A stretch of DNA of 64,000 nucleotides from Undaria pinnatifida (lineage: Eukaryota > Sar > Phaeophyceae > Laminariales > Alariaceae): NCBI GenBank assembly GCA_012845835.1, contig JABAKD010000010.1, positions 8,675,599 to 8,739,598 of the forward strand. The letters run 5' to 3'. How positions within the stretch are numbered: position 1 is the stretch's first letter; each line of letters begins with the position of its first letter. This document shows, in pieces, positions 21,634 through 32,619 of the stretch. The notes below the pieces were generated by a model that did not search any database, was not told the origin of the DNA, and saw nothing but the letters and a program-made list of their open reading frames with translations. Both the position numbers and the translations under genes were made by a program.

Positions 21634-24600
21634 GTAAGAACTACGGCTGTGTTTTCCCTAGAAACTAAGCTGTGCGGCAAATGTTTCCCCGGCTTTGGTT
21701 CGTAATTAGTAGCTGGCGCAACCCCGCTACCCGCTACACAAGCGTGCAGACGTTCCGACAAGCTAATTAAGGTGTACCTGTAGTCTGGGCACCCAACATT
21801 TTCGCACTGACGAGACAAATTACTTACTCGGTATAGCGCACATGCCTTGGCGTGTTGGTCACGCGCAACAAATAAACGAAGGTGAAGTGGAAGATAGTAC
21901 TCGTACTATGGTATATGAGTTTTTTTTTATAAAAATATTCGAAGGACGTCAGCTGTGACTTCGACGAATGTAGGGTCGATACTCATCTTTGCAAGCTGCG
22001 TTGTTGGTACTTGTAGTATACTACGTGGGTGACTTTTTTCACTCAATGGGAGGGGTCCTGTTCTTTTTTTATTTGTTTATTTTGTACATGCAGTAGTTAA
22101 ATGTCCACTTTAATGGCTATTTGCTCACTGTTTTGGTTGTTAACGAACGAATACAAATGTGAGAGGTGCAGGGTCACTCTCACGGTGAGGTCTTTTCTGG
22201 TGCTGGCTTCACCCCCGTCCGAGCCACACGACTGTATGAAGGGCAAACTCTCTTGCCGTTGGATGGCCGCGAGCAGCGTATCGCGTGGATAAAACATGTT
22301 TGCATGTATGCGGCACGCACTCCAGGCTCGCCGCGGTCATTATGGGGTTATCGATGGTTCCGCCGGCGGTGATGGGATCGCTGCGGGCGATGGAGGAGTT
22401 CCGCGCGAGTTGGGCCAGAGACTTGCGAGTATTGAGAGAAAACATTCTTGCTGGAGTGACGAAAGTGAGCTACGTTTGCAATTTATGTCGAGCCAAAGTC
22501 GACCATGATGCAATAAGACGCCACATCTTTTTGAAAGACTGAGGGGCGATTTCGGCATACTAGAGAGACGAGGGTGCGACTTCTCGGTTCTAAATTCGAA
22601 ATTACTCTCGAAGGTCATTCGCTTGTGGGAAGATACATCGTATGGTCGACCAACCAAGCGAACAGCCGACCGACCGGCCGATTGACCGACCGACCGACCG
22701 ACCGACCGACCGACCGACCGACCGACCGACCGACCGACCGACCGACCGATAAGCGAAGGTGCATCACGAAAAGGAGGGGACAACAACCTTCTTCCCTGTC
22801 CAACAGCCCCCTGTTCCTCACAGCATACCGTTCGGGTCGGGTTGTTAGTTACCGCAGGCGTACAATTGCTGTAGCCGCTTTTGCTCCGCCGTTCCGCCCC
22901 AGCGAGCGAGAGCCATATTTCCCTTAGCCACAAGTCCCTGCCGCCGCCGTTGATCCCGGGGTGAAACAACACAGCGCAAGGATACCTCTATTTCTGCGCT
23001 GTGCCGACGTCTACACCTTGCCATTTATTGACATCACGATCCACCGGTGGTTGTCTTGCCGCTGTCAGGGCCAATTGGTGGACCCCTACGGCCAGGTGGG
23101 AACCACGCCGTTCCACCTGGCACACCAGGGTGGCCCAGATCTTGACCTCATGACCTCCTTGGCGGGGGTCTACGATGCCGCCGCTCCATCTCTCCGGTAC
23201 ACGTCGCCGCACTGCCGTAATGGTGGGGGCACGGAAGAGGGTTTGCGAGGGGAGGAACTCTTGAGGAGGCCGATTCGAATAGGTAGGGGGGAGGTTGAGG
23301 TTGGGCAAGGGCGTGAAAGTTGCTTTCATTGCTTCAATTACTATTTACTTCTGCAGAACGGCGATGCCGTTGCTGCGCACCTACCATTAGAAATTCTATA
23401 ATCGATATTACTGAATAGATTACCAGGCGTCGGTTTTGCTGTCGCCACGATCGGTGTCGACGACGACCGGCGTGCAATTGGAGTCTTGATTCCTCTCGCT
23501 CAGTCCCTTTGATGCTCTTTTTTGCGTCTGAATCAACGCAATCCGCAAGCGCGGATCGGGGCCGCTGTTCACACCTACGATGCACCAGGTAGGTGGCACC
23601 TCACCTTGCGCGGTAACTGGAAGCGAAACCGTCCATACGTCTTCTCTTCTCGCATGTCAAAACGACGCTACTCTTGTTTCTCCCCAGGGTTTTTTTCCTC
23701 CTACCTTCGAGACCACTCCATCGGAAGGATGATGGGCCTCCTGATAACGACTCTGACCGACAATTCCAACCTGGAAGTCCACGTGTTCGGACCAGATGAT
23801 GGCGGTGGCAGCGGAATCGAAGGGCCCGAAGCAACAGGGCGTGACCCGGTCATCGACGCCCTCCGATCAGCCGTGCATCACTGGCATGAGGTTAGCCGCA
23901 ACCCGTTTGGCAAGTTACCCTAGCCGACACACGGCGAAAGGAATTTACAGTATTTCGGACGAAACGCAAAGCTTTGAGAGCAAGGGCAGCAAACGGGATA
24001 TGCCCACCCTTTTGCCTTGAGCTTCGACCTACCAAATCGATCTACTCGGGCTCTGACTTAGGAGGGGTGGGACCTGCACACGACGTTTTGCTGTAGGGAA
24101 TTAACGATTCAACGAAGAAGTACTTTGCCAACAAGTAGTGACTTTGTGTGCTCTGTACCCAAGCAGGAAACCCCGTTGGCTTCCTTCGACGGCAAAGGAA
24201 CTACACCGTGCAGGATGGATGGCCTAAAAATATCCTTTTTCCTTAGTGTTGCCCCTGAGGGGGGTTCTGAAATAGTCCAGGCTCTCATCCGGCAAGTGTT
24301 ATACTTTTGGAAAGCTCACATGGTGGCAAGCTTTGCAGCGTATATTTGTCTATTGACTACGGTCGTTTCGGCTCCAACTAACAGGCTCCTCGGGAGCTGG
24401 ACAAAGCGAGGAGAGATGTTGCTCGGGAGGAGCTGGACGTACTGGTGTACCCGGACGTCGGTATGGAACCCCTCACGTATTTGATGGCGTTCGCCAGGCT
24501 GGCCCCGGTACAGGTACGTTGTCTAAACCGTGGAGTTTTGTGGCACCTTGCGGAAACAACTTAAATGTGGCGTACCTGCCAGACACCACGAAGCGCTGGT

Positions 24601-27600
24601 ATTTTTCGTTGCTCTTACCGTCGTGGCGCTGCTGACCAAGGGTACGGTGCAGCCACTGCTACGGCCTCGATGTTCTGGGTTCAGCGAGTGGCTACTCGTA
24701 CCCCGTTTTTAATAGTACATTGTGGTATTGCGGTTTGCACCGCCATGGGATTGTTTTTTTCATGATGCGCCGTCAATCTGTTTTTGGAGTTCGTTTTGGA
24801 AAGAGGAACGGAGCCCCTCGCGCGAGTGAATGATACTCGGTAGTGAAATAGGTGGGTACCCCTCCTACTGTAGCCTTGATCTGGCCCAACAAGCATTCCA
24901 ATCAATTGGTATCGGAAGTCATCGCTTGATTACTTGTGAAGCAAGCAATCAAAATCTGATACTCACAGCTACATATGCATCCAGTCGGCTTGTGCTTGAT
25001 TGTGTTCCCGCGCTTCAGAAAAATGCGTTGCCCGAATTTTTATCATGAGAGATATTAGCTAATGAGGCTGGGTTCTCTCGGCTGTAGGCAATCCGCAATC
25101 CAAACTCCACCACACGGTATCACCCACAAACTCAACTCGATCTCAAACTGGATGCAGTGTGTCTGGTGGGGGCATCCGGTCACGCCTAGCACCGGCGCGA
25201 TCGACTATTTCCTGTCCTTGGATGCGGAAGCGGAAGACGGCCAATTGGATTACCTGGAGCAGATGGTCCGGATGGACGTGATCAACACAGCGCCTTTCAC
25301 GCAGGTACCGTATAACGCGTAAAATATCAAACCCCTATAAGATAACACACACCCGTGAGCACACCCGGTGGTACATACTTTTGGGTCGTTTTCCGACCTT
25401 TACTTTATCACTGCGGGTACGTTGAATACCACACCCCACACGGAGACGAGCCTGAAAACAGCATCGAACTCCAAACTTATCACATCATCCGGTGGACACC
25501 ATTCGCCCACAACACGCACCGGTATGGACACCAGTATTGGAGGCAACTGCTTCGCTCCATCCAAGTAAGCCGAACGAGTCTGCGGCACTGACCCCAACGG
25601 TACCTGCTGATCCCACGCCCCGCGAAATGACCACGTCGTTTATTTCCGGGATCGGCCCGCTTACGTCACCGGTACTGCACTACCCGTGTACCAGGTCTGC
25701 TGCTACTTCTACTGCTGTGGCCCAAGCCCCGACAACCGGTAGTAGCTTTGTAGCTATTCACGGAACTTGTCACAAACCGTTGCATGTCCCATTGTCTAAA
25801 AACACAAACCAGTGCGCACTGCTACGGTGTATCGTTGTTCTGGGCGTCGGCTAGAAACAAAGTTTCATGTGATTAGACCAGACAATCGCGACAGTTTTTT
25901 TAGCTGGGCACCGGCCCCTGAGGTGCAATCTTCGGTAGTTTCCACATTATTGAATACCTATGGTACCGGTACTACCGGTAACCTAGGTATGCAGTAATTA
26001 GGGCCCGGTATCTGTTGTGCGAAGCGCAACATGAGCCGGAAGGCGTGTTGTGCTCACGCACCGCAGGCCTGAAGTCCCCCCGGAGGGCCGCCGGAGGCAA
26101 AAATTGCGATGGATACATAAAATGTTCACCCGAAAACCGCTTCACAACACGCAGTTAGACACCCAAAACGTTTTGTCCACCTACAGCGAAAACAACAAAG
26201 GCAACTCAATTATCGTTCCGGCCTCCGGCGCCTGTTGCAGTTGACAGCAATTAAGCTTGACCCGAAAATTGCGCCAGCACAACCACCAATCAAAAGTAAT
26301 GCCCTGTCAGTAAACGGTATCGCAGCAAAGCGGGGATCTTCGCTATCATCTCCGGGTTTAAGTGCGGGCCTTAGACATCACCAGCTTTGCGTGGTAATGG
26401 AAGAATAAACTAGTTGAAGACTCTCACGTGTTAACGCACCCCTTGTTATCACACTGTCTGCAATCTGTACGAGGTATGTTAAACGCTCTTAGGCAATCTC
26501 GGACACCGTCAGCACACACCCTCGTTATCACCTCCCCCTCTTACCACATTCCCTAGCCGCAGGGGCTCCCGCGCATGTTGCTTATCACCGGGAATGTATT
26601 AGATTGCACACTCCCCCCACAACAGAACACTTGGTGATGATATTTTTCAAGTCAAAATGTTATCACCGGGGTGCGCTTTCTTCCGTGTTATACGGTAAGT
26701 GGCACATTCAGCCAATCCACACCCGCTCGTGCCTGCAGACATACTTCGACGCCCGGCATGACATAGTGCCGCGATCGATCTACGTTTTTGCTGCCTGCGG
26801 AGAGCGTGCTTGCTTCGATGCATGCCTATGATACCTGGCGGGTGTGCCAATATATGCCGTGACTCGAACATAGCTTCGGCTTGGCTCCTTAGTCGCAAAC
26901 CTATAACATGCCACCAACAACGAACGTCGCGAGTGTTCGCCGAAAAAACGTTTAACCCGCTGACGATGCGTAGACGTGCCGTCTTTCGCCGTGCTACGGC
27001 CCCACGATGGGTGTTATCGATGGCAACATATTCCGGTTCCCCAGGCTATGAGCAACGTGCAACGGGTTGCGACGGAGTCCATAACCCCAGGCCCCCTTTC
27101 CCCCCCTCAATATATAATAGCCGGCCTAGGTTAGCACCGACGCTGTAAGCATTATATGTATATTGGGGTTGGCGTTGGTTGGCAACGACGCTGTAAAACA
27201 CGCCAGTCACTGCGCGAGCTAGACAACCAGGTTACCGTTTTTTTTTGGCGGTCACCATGATGGTTATCGAGTTAGATCATATTGTGCAGAGTGGAGAACC
27301 CTAACTCTGCACAAGGGGAATTATCGCATCACGTAGTGTGAATATGGTAAGGTACCCATGAGGCAGTTACAAAGTAATACCCATTGCTGTCTCTGAAGTG
27401 GCTACACCAGAAAACAAAATATAACTAATTGGCGCTGTCATCAATAAGAAGGAAAGTAGGCACGAGCCGTTCTACGGTCCCCCCCCCAACTTTTCTTTGA
27501 AAAAATCGCCGGTTTCAAAACCAACTCCCGGCCGTATCTCCTGAAATGCGGTGTCGCTCGACACCCCGACGTCATCGATCGATAGACCTTTGCACTCAAA

Positions 27601-30600
27601 AAAATATATGGATACTTTGTTTCCTATTGTATCCTTTCTTGTGTCGAGCAGCCACGAAACGTTCGTTAAAGAAAATTGCTAGTTTTGGGCGGGGGCTATC
27701 GTAGAATCAGTGGCACAAGGTGCCGAAGTCCGTCTTACGAGCGGTTCTTGGAAGGATGCAGTTTACCCTTCATGCGACTCGCCGAAAACCTCACGGCGCT
27801 TCGCGCTTGGGGCAAGCAATGGCTGCCTGGTTGGTGAAAACCCGACATGCTCCGTCCCGGCATTGTAGGGATGCGAGGGTCTATGGTCATACGACTACGG
27901 CCATGCACAAACTGAGTACACCCCCGTCTTTCTCCCGCATTGGTTTGACGTCTGTTGGTTAGGTGGGCGCTTCGCCGACAAAGCCGAGGCCGCTGGGCGA
28001 GCCGTACGTAGCCAGCGACGCGGTCTCCAATCCGAAGACCTCGGCGCATGATGGCCAGCACGTGAAACCTGTTGCCACCGCCACCGAAACAGCGAAGCTG
28101 GCTGAGGCGGCGACGGGGGCAAACAACGGCAATACCGCCCTTCCTGTGATGCACAAAGAGGTCCACTCCGGTGGATCGGAAACTCTGTGCCTTCGCACCT
28201 ACCTCGTCCTAGGACGTCTCTTCAAACTCCACCCGGATTTCGATGTAGCCATCGCGGGCATCCTCGCCGGAGACCCCTTTGGTTGTGTCGTCTTGATTCA
28301 CGAGACACGCGATGAAGAATGGACGCGGGTGGTGTGGAGCAGGCTCAGAGAAACGCTTCTTCCGCAAGGTAAAGGTATTGCACGAGTGAAAGTGGAGCTG
28401 TCTGTGACGGTGCTGTGCAGGATTTGAGGCTTCGCAAATGTTGAAATTGCTGTTTCTCGATTCTTTACGGACCGGCGTGCCGGTCTTTTCGAATGATCCT
28501 TAGCTATTAAAATTTGTATCGTTAGCTCCAAAGGCGTCCAACCCCGTAACCGTACGTCTTCCGCTCAGAATATCGACCCTCGTTGTCAAGAGGAGAGTTT
28601 CGGGTGAGCAAGGCAAGTACTACGGAACCACACATGAGGGTGACGGAACTTTTGACCACTTCGGTGTAGTGACACGGTGCTTACAACTATACGAGGACGC
28701 GCTACTGGTTCGCCTTGAGACGCGCGTCCCCCGAGGCCAACCCATCCGTGTGCGCAGGACCCCTTATACCCCGTCCGCGACGTCCATACCCATACAGGTT
28801 TGGTTCATCGCCTGCGAATCAGGCACTACTGGATGTACCCGGACGCTCTTCGCCGTGCCGATGCCATCCTCGACACCTTCCCCTACGGTGGTTGCCTAAC
28901 GGTTCTCGAGGTGAGCACGTGTCAATCTTCGCACGTAGGATGCGTTCAAGCGGTGTGTTCAAGCGAGAATTCGGCGGCTCGTGACTCAGCAAATATCGTA
29001 CAGCGGTGCACCGTGAATGAAAATGTTTTAGCTGGGTACCAGGTCATTATATCACGACCTCCTGCACTGATCTGCCCCGCTTGCGTATGTCGTAACCTTT
29101 CTTACGGGTGTTCCTGGCATTGCTCTACCCGGCACGTTTGCGGACGCTTCGTTGCTGTCGTCTCCGAAAAGGGGTTGTCCAACGGAGTGCCGGTTGTGAC
29201 TCTCCCGGCCGACTTCGTCAGGGGAAGATTTGCCCTCGCCATGTACAAGCAAATGGGGTACACCGACCTTGTGGCTGAGGATGTGGAGGTACGCGTGCAA
29301 GAATGCAAGCACAATTACGAAGTATTGCTTTAGCTAGAGGGAATGTGCGGAGACGTTGTCGCTGGTTGATGCGTGTACTGTGTGCAACCTCTACAAACGG
29401 TGACGTTGGTGATCACCTGGTAGGTACGATGCTGGGAGCGAGGCGTTTTTTTGGTTTATGACGCATCCCATTTATTTGACGCCGCGTGGAAGTTTTTGGA
29501 TAGTTCACTAATAAGACCTCCCCCCCCTGTTTTTTACAACGCTTCGTTTGGGTAGGTAATTGTTTAACCTTTTGCCAGTGGTCAAACAGGGGGAAAGGGA
29601 AAGTATTCTAAGGCGCAGTTTGCGTGGGCAATGGCTTAACCTTTACCAGTGGTCAAGCGGACTATTAATAATACCCTCTAATTCCTTACCACCCCTCCCT
29701 TGCCGGTGCTCCAACCCCATTAATGAGGCATGCGACGATATGTATATTATTTTTATAATACAATTCTTCACCAGTGTCGCCCCCGTGAGACGCGAAGCTA
29801 CAATCATCTGCTGATACAATCTTGATCACCGTTTCCAACTGTTTTTTCCTTTTCCTTTTTGTTTTTTCTTTCTTATCATCGTTGTCCTTTTTTCCATTTT
29901 TCCATTTTATGCTGTTGCAAAAAGTCTGGTGTGTTGGCTTGCATTTTATTTTGCCCGCGTGTTCATTGCTGTTCATTGCATGGCCAAATCACCTTGCCGT
30001 ATGCGCAATGTGCGTCTCCGTCTCGTAGGTTGTGACCACAGATCTCGTCTCTCTAGCAGGCATCGGCGCGGACATTAGTTATGCTGGATGTATTTAGGTG
30101 AAAATATCAATTCAATGTGAAGAACGCAAGAACATACATCATAAAGCGGAGCATTCACACGTCGTGGACATAGAGTACATGTGTCTTTGGAGACACCACG
30201 TGTTTATCAAGAGCTCTGTAGGAGGGAGGTGACATCCTACCTTCACGGTTATGCACTCCTACCTGGTTGGCGGGGGGTGGCACAAACGTGTGACCACAAT
30301 CAGCGGTAACCATGTCAACTGTGTTGCAGAAGAACGTCCCTCTCGATGGATGGAAACTCACACCATCATCGTCAACAATGTGGAAAAAGCAAAAAGGAAA
30401 CAGCGGGGCGGAAATGTGGTGTCGATTATTCTTAATGGAGTAATACCGGGTACAGCCCGGTAGGTTCTACATTATTAAGCTGTTCTCCCCAAGCGCGCAG
30501 ATCTTGAGAGCCTGCAGAACAACTTCGTCATTCGCTGGTAACAGTTTCGCTTGCAACGAATCGCAGGAATACGTCTCGCTGGCGGTTAGACTTGGGGTCG

Positions 30601-30770
30601 AGGAAGCATTCGCAAAGCAGGCGTTAACCAGGGTGGAAGAAGGCTATCGGGAATTGCTGCACAAACACGAACAGAGCGCAAGAGAATGGGGGAGCTTCTT
30701 TGTACGCGCTTTTCGGACCGCAAGATTCAACGGTGTCCGGCAATATCCGCCTCCGGGACAGACGGCGTGA
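21470..30770 (+). CDS. GT41 glycosyltransferase, O-GlcNAc transferase/SPINDLY-like (10 exons)
   Basis: Exons: 21,470-21,633; 22,326-22,464; 23,069-23,282; 23,688-23,890; 24,385-24,513; 25,158-25,304; 27,963-28,368; 28,798-28,910; 29,172-29,288; 30,567-30,770. They total 1,836 nt, 611 codons plus TGA. All nine introns are GT-AG and all phases agree. Order: a helical TPR-like lead, then RIRIGFFSSYLRDHSIG (the conserved catalytic-region His), ELDVLVYPDVGM, FARLAPVQ-CVWWGHPVT, LFKLHPDFD (Lys matching the UDP-contacting Lys of OGT), ADAILDTFPYGG and GVPVVTLP...RG. It closes with EYVSLAVRLG and a helical tail. The family transfers a sugar from a nucleotide sugar to Ser/Thr in cytosol or nucleus. 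A ~75-residue low-complexity insert precedes LFKLHPDFD. The N-terminal TPR array is incomplete and its start was not found. Confidence 0.85.
21925..22035 (+). repeat. Dispersed repeat M2, copy 3, inside a GT41 intron
   Basis: TTTTTTTTATAAAAATATTC, GACGTCAGCTGTGACTTCG and GCTGCGTTGTTGGTACTTG, as in copy 1. It lies within the intron 21,634-22,325 in the same orientation as the gene. Confidence 0.8.
22326..22464 (+). CDS. GT41 gene exon
   Basis: Acceptor ACTCCAG, donor GAAA|GTGAGC. Encodes LAAVIMGLSMVPPAVMGS and MEEFRASWARDLRVL, matching the block that follows the TPRs in GT41 proteins of protists and bacteria. Enters in phase 2, leaves in phase 0. Confidence 0.75.
22676..22750. repeat. (GACC)n microsatellite in a GT41 intron
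   Basis: Around 18 tandem ACCG/GACC units, nearly perfect after the first few. It lies in the intron 22,465-23,068. Confidence 0.95.
23069..23282 (+). CDS. GT41 gene exon, start of catalytic region
   Basis: Acceptor GCTGTCAG; donor ATAG|GTAGGG. Encodes TTPFHLAHQGGPDLDLM, a Gly/Glu-rich insert, then LLRRPIRIG. The split glycine codon is completed by the next exon, giving RIG-FFSS. A competing donor at 23,217 would drop the RPIRI block and was rejected. Confidence 0.8.
23688..23890 (+). CDS. GT41 gene exon, first Rossmann-like lobe
   Basis: Strong acceptor CTTGTTTCTCCCCAG; donor ATGAG|GTTAGC. Encodes FFSSYLRDHSIGRMMGLL, LEVHVFGPDD and DPVIDALRSAVHHWHE. The His in RDHS aligns with a conserved active-site-region His of OGT. 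Confidence 0.85.
24385..24513 (+). CDS. GT41 gene exon
   Basis: Acceptor AACTAACAG; donor TACAG|GTACGT. Encodes 43 residues including EELDVLVYPDVGMEPLTY and MAFARLAPVQ. Phase 0 on both sides. Confidence 0.85.
25158..25304 (+). CDS. GT41 gene exon with the WGHP motif
   Basis: Acceptor GGATGCAG; donor CGCAG|GTACCG. Encodes CVWWGHPVT, GAIDYFLSLDAE and LEQMVRMDVIN, a hallmark block of GT41. Phase 0 on both sides. Confidence 0.85.
25305..27962. other. Long GT41 intron, no repeat family recognised
   Basis: GTACCG to GGTTAG, 2.66 kb. Short open frames at 25,355-25,590 and 26,604-27,148 have no motifs and no phase-compatible borders. None of the window's dispersed repeat families was recognised inside it. 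Confidence 0.5.
27963..28368 (+). CDS. GT41 gene exon with linker insert and LHPDFD motif
   Basis: Acceptor GTTGGTTAG, donor GCAAG|GTAAAG. The first ~75 codons are an Ala/Thr/Pro-rich insert (for example VATATETAKLAEAATGANNG) not expected in the family core. Then TYLVLGRLFKLHPDFDVAI and EEWTRVVWSRLRETLL resume the fold. Leaves in phase 1. Confidence 0.8.
28798..28910 (+). CDS. GT41 gene exon, nucleotide-binding Asp block
   Basis: Acceptor CCCATACAG, donor CTCGAG|GTGAGC. Encodes HRLRIRHYWMYPDALRRA and ADAILDTFPYGGCLTVLE. The Asp after ILDT corresponds to the UDP-ribose-binding Asp of OGT. Confidence 0.85.
29172..29288 (+). CDS. GT41 gene exon
   Basis: Acceptor CCGAAAAG, donor GTGGAG|GTACGC. 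Encodes GLSNGVPVVTLPADFVRGRF and AMYKQMGYTDLVAED, the family's C-terminal lobe. Phase 0 on both sides. Confidence 0.85.
29563..29700 (+). repeat. Dispersed repeat R6, tandem pair
   Basis: TTAACCTTTTGCCAGTGGTC and a second TTAACCTTTACCAGTGGTC followed by AATACCCTCTAATTCCTTAC. The same word order occurs at 54,583-54,660 and 58,458-58,530. This copy lies in the last GT41 intron. Confidence 0.65.
30567..30770 (+). CDS. GT41 gene terminal exon
   Basis: Acceptor GAATCGCAG. Encodes EYVSLAVRLGVEEAFAKQAL, REWGSFFVRAFRTARFNGV and a short Pro/Gln tail, then TGA. It joins the previous exon in phase 0 after a 1,278-bp intron. Confidence 0.85.
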   Translation, partial: EYVSLAVRLGVEEAFAKQALTRVEEGYRELLHKHEQSAREWGSFFVRAFRTARFNGVRQYPPPGQTA

Positions 30771-30774
30771 CGAG

Positions 30775-30930
30775 GTGGTGTGGGGTGGGTGGGTGGTCTG
30801 TGACGTGATAGTGTGGTGGTGGGTGGTGGTGGTGGGTGGTGGATAGTTGGGAACACGGGTAGGTGAGGTGTTGGGTGGGTGGGTGGGTGGGTGGGTGCGG
30901 GGTCAGGGGGTGGGGTGGAGCGCGGGGGGG
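30775..30930 (+). repeat. GGGT/GGTGGT simple repeat
   Basis: GT-rich stretch with tandem GGGT units (30,868-30,897), directly after the GT41 stop codon. It gives Pro/His-rich antisense frames that are not genes. Confidence 0.85.
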
Positions 30931-30988
30931 TCTTTAATTGATCGCAACTCGCGACGCCCATACGTATAATAGACAGTAGTAATGACAG

Positions 30989-31150
30989 TTATTCGTTTTT
31001 CGGCATCAGCATCAAGTGCGTGTTATCCGGAGCCCGCTGCTCCATGCGCATATTTATGTCATGTGCGCTCCTCGTGCTCGCGCTTAATTTGCCCAGCAGC
31101 GCGTTATCATTGATGGCAGCGCGTAGCCGCGAAGTCTCGCAGTCGCGCAT
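30989..31150 (-). CDS. Candidate terminal exon, unrecognised, convergent with GT41
   Basis: Minus frame ending in TAA at 30,991-30,989. It reads SRLRAAINDNALLGKLSAS, INMRMEQRAPDNTHLM and LMPKNE, with codon use like the GT41 exons. An AG (ACTGCGAG) stands where an acceptor could be. No partner exon was found and no family was recognised. Confidence 0.35.
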   Translation of the reverse strand: MRDCETSRLRAAINDNALLGKLSASTRSAHDINMRMEQRAPDNTHLMLMPKNE

Positions 31151-31604
31151 ACAAAGCGCGGAAGAGGCGACGAGCAAGTAAAGCAACGTTCTGCCACCAG
31201 CCGAAAGAAAGAAGTTATACCCAGGGCGGTATCATATATTTTCCCGAAGAAGGATGATGAACCCATGAAAGCGGCAATGCCACCACCATGCTATTATAAG
31301 CAACTGGACGACGATTGCAGTGTGCTTCATACGGTACGCCTTTCTGTCTGCGCTTATGCCGCAGGATACGATGCAAAACTGCCAGAGTTCGCGCCAAATA
31401 TCGTCATGAATACAGAGCAAGATGAACGATTGCCATGGGGCACGAATGCGGCGGTGTACTCGTCTTCGTAAATATGCGAACTCCTTGTCCATCCTTCCCT
31501 TCTTCACGAGGAAAGACGAACACTCGTACTCACAACTTCGATGCGCGGCGACACCGGCTTCATGAGGTTGTAGGCTTCACCTTTCTTTTTTCCTGTGTTT
31601 CCAC

Positions 31605-31890
31605 TTTTATTAAAGTTGAAAAAAGTCAGCTGTGAGTACGACCGATTGAATGATATTGGAGCTCAACCTTGCAAGCTGCGTGGTACATCTGTACTTTATG
31701 TATGATACAGCAGTTAGTACAAGTATCGTGTTTGTGGATTAAACCTGCGATATATGGTTGCTAATACACAGGCAGTATCTTTTTACGGAAGGTCGTTCGC
31801 GCGTGTTGTATACTTTATCCTCATGAAAGGTATAGGTCGGTGATTCTCCCCTGGATGTTGTCAGGGTCAACAGGACGATGTTCCATAATA
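31605..31890 (+). repeat. Diverged M1/M2-family copy
   Basis: TATTAAAGTTGAAAAAAGTC, AGCTGTGAGTACGAC and TTGCAAGCTGCGTGG at the left; ATAGGTCGGTGATTC and GTCAGGGTCAACAGG at the right. It combines an M2-like start with the M1 interior, showing the two are one family. Confidence 0.65.
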
Positions 31891-32394
31891 ATACGAGTAA
31901 CTACCTGATATTATGTGCACTGAACCCCCCCCCTGCAAAGCTAACGACGTTATAACTCACAACGCAGGTAGGAGGAGGAATAAAAAGCCTACCTGGTACA
32001 GCAGTATGGTCTTGTCCGTGCTGTTGTGCACCTTTTAATTTTCGCACAACACCTCTCTCTGTTGCAGTAAAGCTCCAAGATCTTTCGCGAGGAGATATTT
32101 CCGAGCAAGCGAGCGCCTTTTCCCCCGCTGCATGTATCATATGGTCGCACACACATACATACTCATAGATATTATAGACCAAGACTAGACACAAAATGAT
32201 TTGTCACTTTGTCAATGTCGGTAACCCCGATGATCCACTGCTTGTGTGAGCTGTATGTAGTGGTTAACCTCGAACACCACATACATACATGCAGGGGTTC
32301 CAATCTCGGTATGGACGGAGATTTTATAGCACAATCTTCGACGCGAGTCGACTATTAAAATATTATTAGTATTTTAAGAGGGACGAAAGAATAA

Positions 32395-32547
32395 GTAAGT
32401 GCTGAAGTCTTCTCCCAATAAAAATAAAGGCGCGTACCGTAACGGGGAGGAGAAGAGCCTCTGCTTATGAGTGTGATCGTCTGAGAGTTATGTCTGGGGA
32501 GGGAGAAAGAGCAACAAAAAGTGCGGAGATAATAATAATAGCTTGGC
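32395..32547 (+). repeat. SINE-A, 5'-truncated copy
   Basis: GCTGAAGTCTTCTC, ATAAAAATAAAGGCGCGTAC, CCTCTGCTTATGAGTG and AAAAAGTGCGGAGATAATAA. These match the 3' half of the SINE at 62,522 in order. The tRNA-like head is missing. Confidence 0.7.
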
Positions 32548-32612
32548 AAAGATGAGTATTGGCCCGAAATTCGTCGAATTCACGGCTGACGTCCTTAAAA
32601 TACTGTTATGAA
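32548..32612 (-). repeat. Dispersed repeat M2, reverse fragment
   Basis: Reverse complement gives ACGTCAGCCGTGAATTCGAC and CTCATCTTTGCC. It abuts the SINE-A tail. Confidence 0.65.
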
Positions 32613-32619
32613 ATAATAC

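Noticed and set aside
22637-22830. Tandem Arg/Ser/Val or Thr/Asp repeat protein
   Set aside because: Translation of the (GACC)n microsatellite inside a GT41 intron.
23217-23220. GTAATG donor ending the GT41 exon early
   Set aside because: Phase would fit, but it removes the RPIRIG block that the family requires; the donor at 23,283 restores it.
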